From: JBBDIP01 sp964602455
GTDB lineage: Bacteria; Bacillota; Sulfobacillia; Fermentithermobacillales; Fermentithermobacillaceae
Direction of reading: 5' to 3'
Assembly (NCBI GenBank): GCA_964602455.1
Contig: CAZRRG010000097.1
Coordinates: forward strand, 1 to 7,577
DNA: 7,577 nucleotides
The stretch's first letter is position 1, and every line of letters starts with the position of its first letter. Positions 5,055 to 7,577 of the stretch are shown here, piece by piece. The position numbers and the translations under genes were made by a program. The notes beneath the pieces are model-generated. The model ran no database searches. It was not told where the DNA came from and saw only the letters and a list, made by a program, of their open reading frames with translations.

Positions 5055-6029
5055 TCATCCCCCGATCTGGCACATGCGCCGTAAGTGGGATCCGTGGGTC
5101 AGGAACTGGTGAGAAGCGGGCTTTAGCAGCAGGGCTTGTCTCACCAGCGCGGTGAGCGCCGCCTGCCTATCCTGGGACCGCAAAGCGGGGACCAGGTCGA
5201 TCTCGATGTCGGATGATAGGCAAGGACGGAGCTTTCCGTCGGCCGTCACCCTTAGCCTGTTGCACTGGCTGCAGAATGGCTGGGATAGTGGAGAGATGAA
5301 CCCGATTGTGCCCGGGGCGCCGCGGAACCTGTAAATACGTGCGGGTCCGGCGCCGTCCGGCGGTGGGGCCACCTCCAGTTCGCCCACTTCGCGTACCTTG
5401 GCCATTATCTCTGTCGCAGGCACGAACGCGCGGGAGTTCGCCTGCGCGTCTGGCCCTACCGGCATAACCTCTATGAACCTGACGCTTACAGGCATTTTCG
5501 TGCTAAGAAGGGCAAGGTCAGCTATTCCGTCTTCGTTCAGACCGCGGACTACGACGCAGTTCACCTTTACTGGGTTAAGCCCTGCCTGCAGTGCCGCGTC
5601 TATGCCGCTCAGGACATCCTGTACTGTACCCGTCCCTGTTATCTTCCGGAATACCTCTTGATCCAGGCTGTCCAGGCTTACATTCACCCTTGCAAGTCCC
5701 GCGGCCTTCAGAGCGGCGGCCGAAGACGCAAGCAAGGTGCCGTTGGTCGTGAGGGAGATATCGTCTATCCCTATGGCGCGGATGCCGCTCACGATCTGGA
5801 TAATGTCCGGCCGGACCAGGGGTTCGCCGCCCGTCACCCTGACGTGGGTCACCCCCAGAGACTTCATGCACTTCACGATCTCTAGGATCTCATCCCTTGC
5901 GAGCAGGCGATAGGGGGGTTCTTCGGACCCAGCAGGCATGCAGTAGGCGCAACGCAGGTTGCACCTGTCGGTGACGGATATCCGCAAGTAGTCTATTAGC
6001 CGTCCGGTATTGTCCCTCAAATCGGCCAT
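5055..6029 (-). CDS. moaA: GTP 3',8-cyclase MoaA (radical SAM)
   Basis: A 324-residue radical SAM enzyme that rearranges GTP to 3',8-cyclo-7,8-dihydro-GTP, the committed step of molybdopterin synthesis. The N-terminal cluster motif CNLRCAYC supplies C23, C27 and C30. The SAM-binding GGEP is at 67-70. The C-terminal substrate-binding [4Fe-4S] site has C253, C256 and C270 (CxxC-x13-C). The protein ends in MCQIGG, the double-glycine tail (323-324) required for catalysis in this family, so the gene is complete and probably active. The ATG at 6029 lies inside the end of the moeA fusion gene, overlapping it by 13 bp, with GGAAAGG (6034-6040) as ribosome binding site 4 nt upstream. The gene is followed after 4 nt by moaC. 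Oxygen-sensitive clusters fit the anaerobic lifestyle suggested by rubrerythrin. Confidence 0.97.
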   Translation of the reverse strand: MADLRDNTGRLIDYLRISVTDRCNLRCAYCMPAGSEEPPYRLLARDEILEIVKCMKSLGVTHVRVTGGEPLVRPDIIQIVSGIRAIGIDDISLTTNGTLLASSAAALKAAGLARVNVSLDSLDQEVFRKITGTGTVQDVLSGIDAALQAGLNPVKVNCVVVRGLNEDGIADLALLSTKMPVSVRFIEVMPVGPDAQANSRAFVPATEIMAKVREVGELEVAPPPDGAGPARIYRFRGAPGTIGFISPLSQPFCSQCNRLRVTADGKLRPCLSSDIEIDLVPALRSQDRQAALTALVRQALLLKPASHQFLTHGSHLRRMCQIGG

Positions 6030-7577
6030 TGCACCTTTCCCGTGTCCTCGAGGTCGTAGCCGCCCAGAAGATCTACCTGGAGCTTGAACTCCTTGGACTT
6101 CACGATCTCAAGGATCGCGGCCACTCCCGGGTGGTCCATGTACTCGGCTGGGATACAGAGATCGTAACGCTCTTTGCGCCAGGGGATGAACTCCAGCCCG
6201 AGGGCTCGGGCCGCCGAGAGTACGCCGAGGCCGACGTCGGCGGCGCCGCTCTTCACGGCGGCAGCGACCTGGGTGTGAGTGTACTCCTCACGCTCGTAGC
6301 CGGAGATGCCGGACCCGGATAGCCCTTTCTGGTTGAGAGCGTAGTCCAGAAGAACCCTGGTGCCGGATCCCTTCTGCCGGTTCACGAACTGGACCCCCGG
6401 TCTGAAGAGATCTTCGACCTCCCGTATCCCCTTGGGATTCCCCGGTTTCACCATAAAGCCCTGCACGCGGTAGGAGAGGGTGATGAGCAACACGTCCATT
6501 CCGGCCAGGTACTTCTTTATGAAGGGCACGTTGTACTCTCCCGTGGCCTCATCGAGTAGGTGGGTTCCGGCCATGTGGGCTTCGCCGCGGCGCAGCGCCA
6601 AGAGACCACCCAGACTGCCCTGGTTGGCTGAGGAGAGGGTCATGCCTGGATGAAGGGACCTCAGCATATTGCCTATCAGGTCAAGGGTCATGTCGTGGCT
6701 GCCTATGGCAACTACTTGCCCCAGTATCTCACCAAGCGGCCGGTGGAGGGAGACCTCCACGTCCCTGCCGGCGGGCAGACCTTCACGGCCCCGGGGCACG
6801 ACCACAACCCCGTCGGCCCGGACGAGGGACGTGGTGAGGGCTGCTCCCCTGGAAATGGGGGTGGCGACCAGTCTCTGCCCCACCTTTCCAAGCTTGACCC
6901 TCACAAACTCATCCACGCCCATGGGGGACACGATGCTCCTCGACAGTGTCGCAGTCACTGTCTCAGGAGCCGGCAGCGGGATCCCGGTCATAGACGAGAG
7001 TAGCGGCCGGGCGAACAACTCCAGCGCCAGTACCGCCGACACAGGGTATCCCGGCACTCCAATGGCGGGCACCGCTCCGATCCTTCCAAGAACCACCGGC
7101 TTACCTGGGCGGGTCGCAACCCCGTGCACCAGTACTTCTCCCAGTTCCTCCATGATGGTGGACGTGAAGTCGCGGGAACCGTGGGAGGAGCCTGCGCTCA
7201 CAAGTATCAGGTCCGAGGACAGAGAGGCCTCGCGGAGCGCGGTGCGGATAGCGCCGGGGTCGTCGGGCACGATCGGGTAAACGACAGGCTCGGCGCCCCA
7301 CTCCGAGACCATGGCCGCGAAGACTGAGCTGTTGGAATCTATGATCTGCCCCGGGCCTGGGTCCTTGGTGGGAGGTACCAGTTCGCTTCCCGTGGGGATG
7401 ATGGCGACCACGGGTTTCTTGTACACCCATATCTCGCTATGGCCTCCCGACAGGATCGCTCCGATGTCAGGCGGACGCAGTTTCCACAAGGCAGGAACGA
7501 TCAGCTCTGTCTCTACCATGTCTTCGCCGTAGACGCGCACGTTCTCCCAGGGAGCCACGGCAGCTATGATCTCCAGT
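6017..7577 (-). CDS. MoeA molybdopterin molybdotransferase fused to PBP-like domain (5' end outside window)
   Basis: About 519 residues are visible; the frame is still open at the window edge, and the MoeA N-terminus (roughly 110 residues) must lie beyond it. The MoeA part (about 6730-7577) shows ENVRVYGEDM, PTGSELVPP, the variant loop SAGSSHGSRDF (7171-7200) in place of GGVSxGxxD, and GVPGYPVSA (7042-7068) for GLPGNPVSA. A MoeA domain IV follows. MoeA inserts molybdate or tungstate into adenylylated molybdopterin. From about 6720 to 6060 runs a periplasmic-binding-protein-like domain (PF12727 type, related to LysR substrate and tungstate-binding folds). It contains SSANQGSLGGLLALRRGEAHMAG, QFVNRQKGSGTRVL and TQVAAAVKSGAADVGLG. 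It has no signal peptide or membrane segment, so it is cytoplasmic. Such fusions are known in archaea and clostridia. A direct role in delivering the oxyanion is inference. It overlaps moaA by 13 bp. Confidence 0.93.
   Translation of the reverse strand, partial: LEIIAAVAPWENVRVYGEDMVETELIVPALWKLRPPDIGAILSGGHSEIWVYKKPVVAIIPTGSELVPPTKDPGPGQIIDSNSSVFAAMVSEWGAEPVVYPIVPDDPGAIRTALREASLSSDLILVSAGSSHGSRDFTSTIMEELGEVLVHGVATRPGKPVVLGRIGAVPAIGVPGYPVSAVLALELFARPLLSSMTGIPLPAPETVTATLSRSIVSPMGVDEFVRVKLGKVGQRLVATPISRGAALTTSLVRADGVVVVPRGREGLPAGRDVEVSLHRPLGEILGQVVAIGSHDMTLDLIGNMLRSLHPGMTLSSANQGSLGGLLALRRGEAHMAGTHLLDEATGEYNVPFIKKYLAGMDVLLITLSYRVQGFMVKPGNPKGIREVEDLFRPGVQFVNRQKGSGTRVLLDYALNQKGLSGSGISGYEREEYTHTQVAAAVKSGAADVGLGVLSAARALGLEFIPWRKERYDLCIPAEYMDHPGVAAILEIVKSKEFKLQVDLLGGYDLEDTGKVQWPI

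Noticed and set aside
6669..7280. 203-residue open frame on the plus strand opposite the moeA fusion
   Set aside because: Its low-complexity Ser/Thr/Pro/Arg-rich translation is typical of an antisense shadow in G+C-rich DNA; the minus strand carries clear MoeA motifs.

Overview
The window is G+C-rich (roughly 60% by eye) and carries seven protein-coding genes. Two of them run off the window edges. Rubrerythrin, a class II fructose-bisphosphatase (GlpX), a short clostridial-type nitroreductase, and molybdenum-cofactor (Moco) genes with MOSC-Mog and MoeA-PBP fusions together suggest an anaerobic bacterium, most likely a high-GC member of the Bacillota (Clostridia-like). This is an inference from gene families; there is no rRNA or other marker here to confirm it.

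Layout. Positions 1-288 (minus) hold the N-terminal half of a rubrerythrin, an oxidative-stress protein, with a plausible promoter upstream. Positions 406-1689 (minus) encode a 12-TM MFS transporter of unknown substrate. It is divergent from glpX (1864-2850, plus). The A+T-rich gap between them holds a perfect TATAAT facing glpX, a TTGACA facing the MFS gene, and a perfect 7-bp inverted repeat straddling both, so this looks like a shared control region. glpX converges on a small nitroreductase (3021-3512, minus). The 170 bp between these two are packed with three perfect inverted repeats and an 18-bp direct repeat.

From 7577 down to 3625 (minus) runs a compact Moco operon, in transcription order: moeA-PBP fusion (5' end outside the window), moaA, moaC, and a MOSC-MogA/MoaB fusion. 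The genes overlap by 13 bp, lie 4 nt apart, and overlap by 8 bp, which indicates translational coupling. MoaA and MoaC turn GTP into cyclic pyranopterin monophosphate. The Mog-like domain would adenylylate molybdopterin, and the MoeA domain would insert molybdate or tungstate. The PBP-like and MOSC domains are fused accessory modules with possible roles in oxyanion recognition and sulfur transfer. Molybdopterin synthase (moaD/moaE) is not in the window. The nitroreductase lies 112 nt downstream of this operon on the same strand, and may or may not be co-transcribed.

Nothing clearly unprecedented was found. The most interesting points are the two fusion proteins in one Moco operon, the repeat-rich convergent intergenic region, and the MFS/glpX control region. 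Several starts differ from the longest possible reading frame: glpX, the nitroreductase and the MOSC-Mog fusion are all best placed at internal starts.
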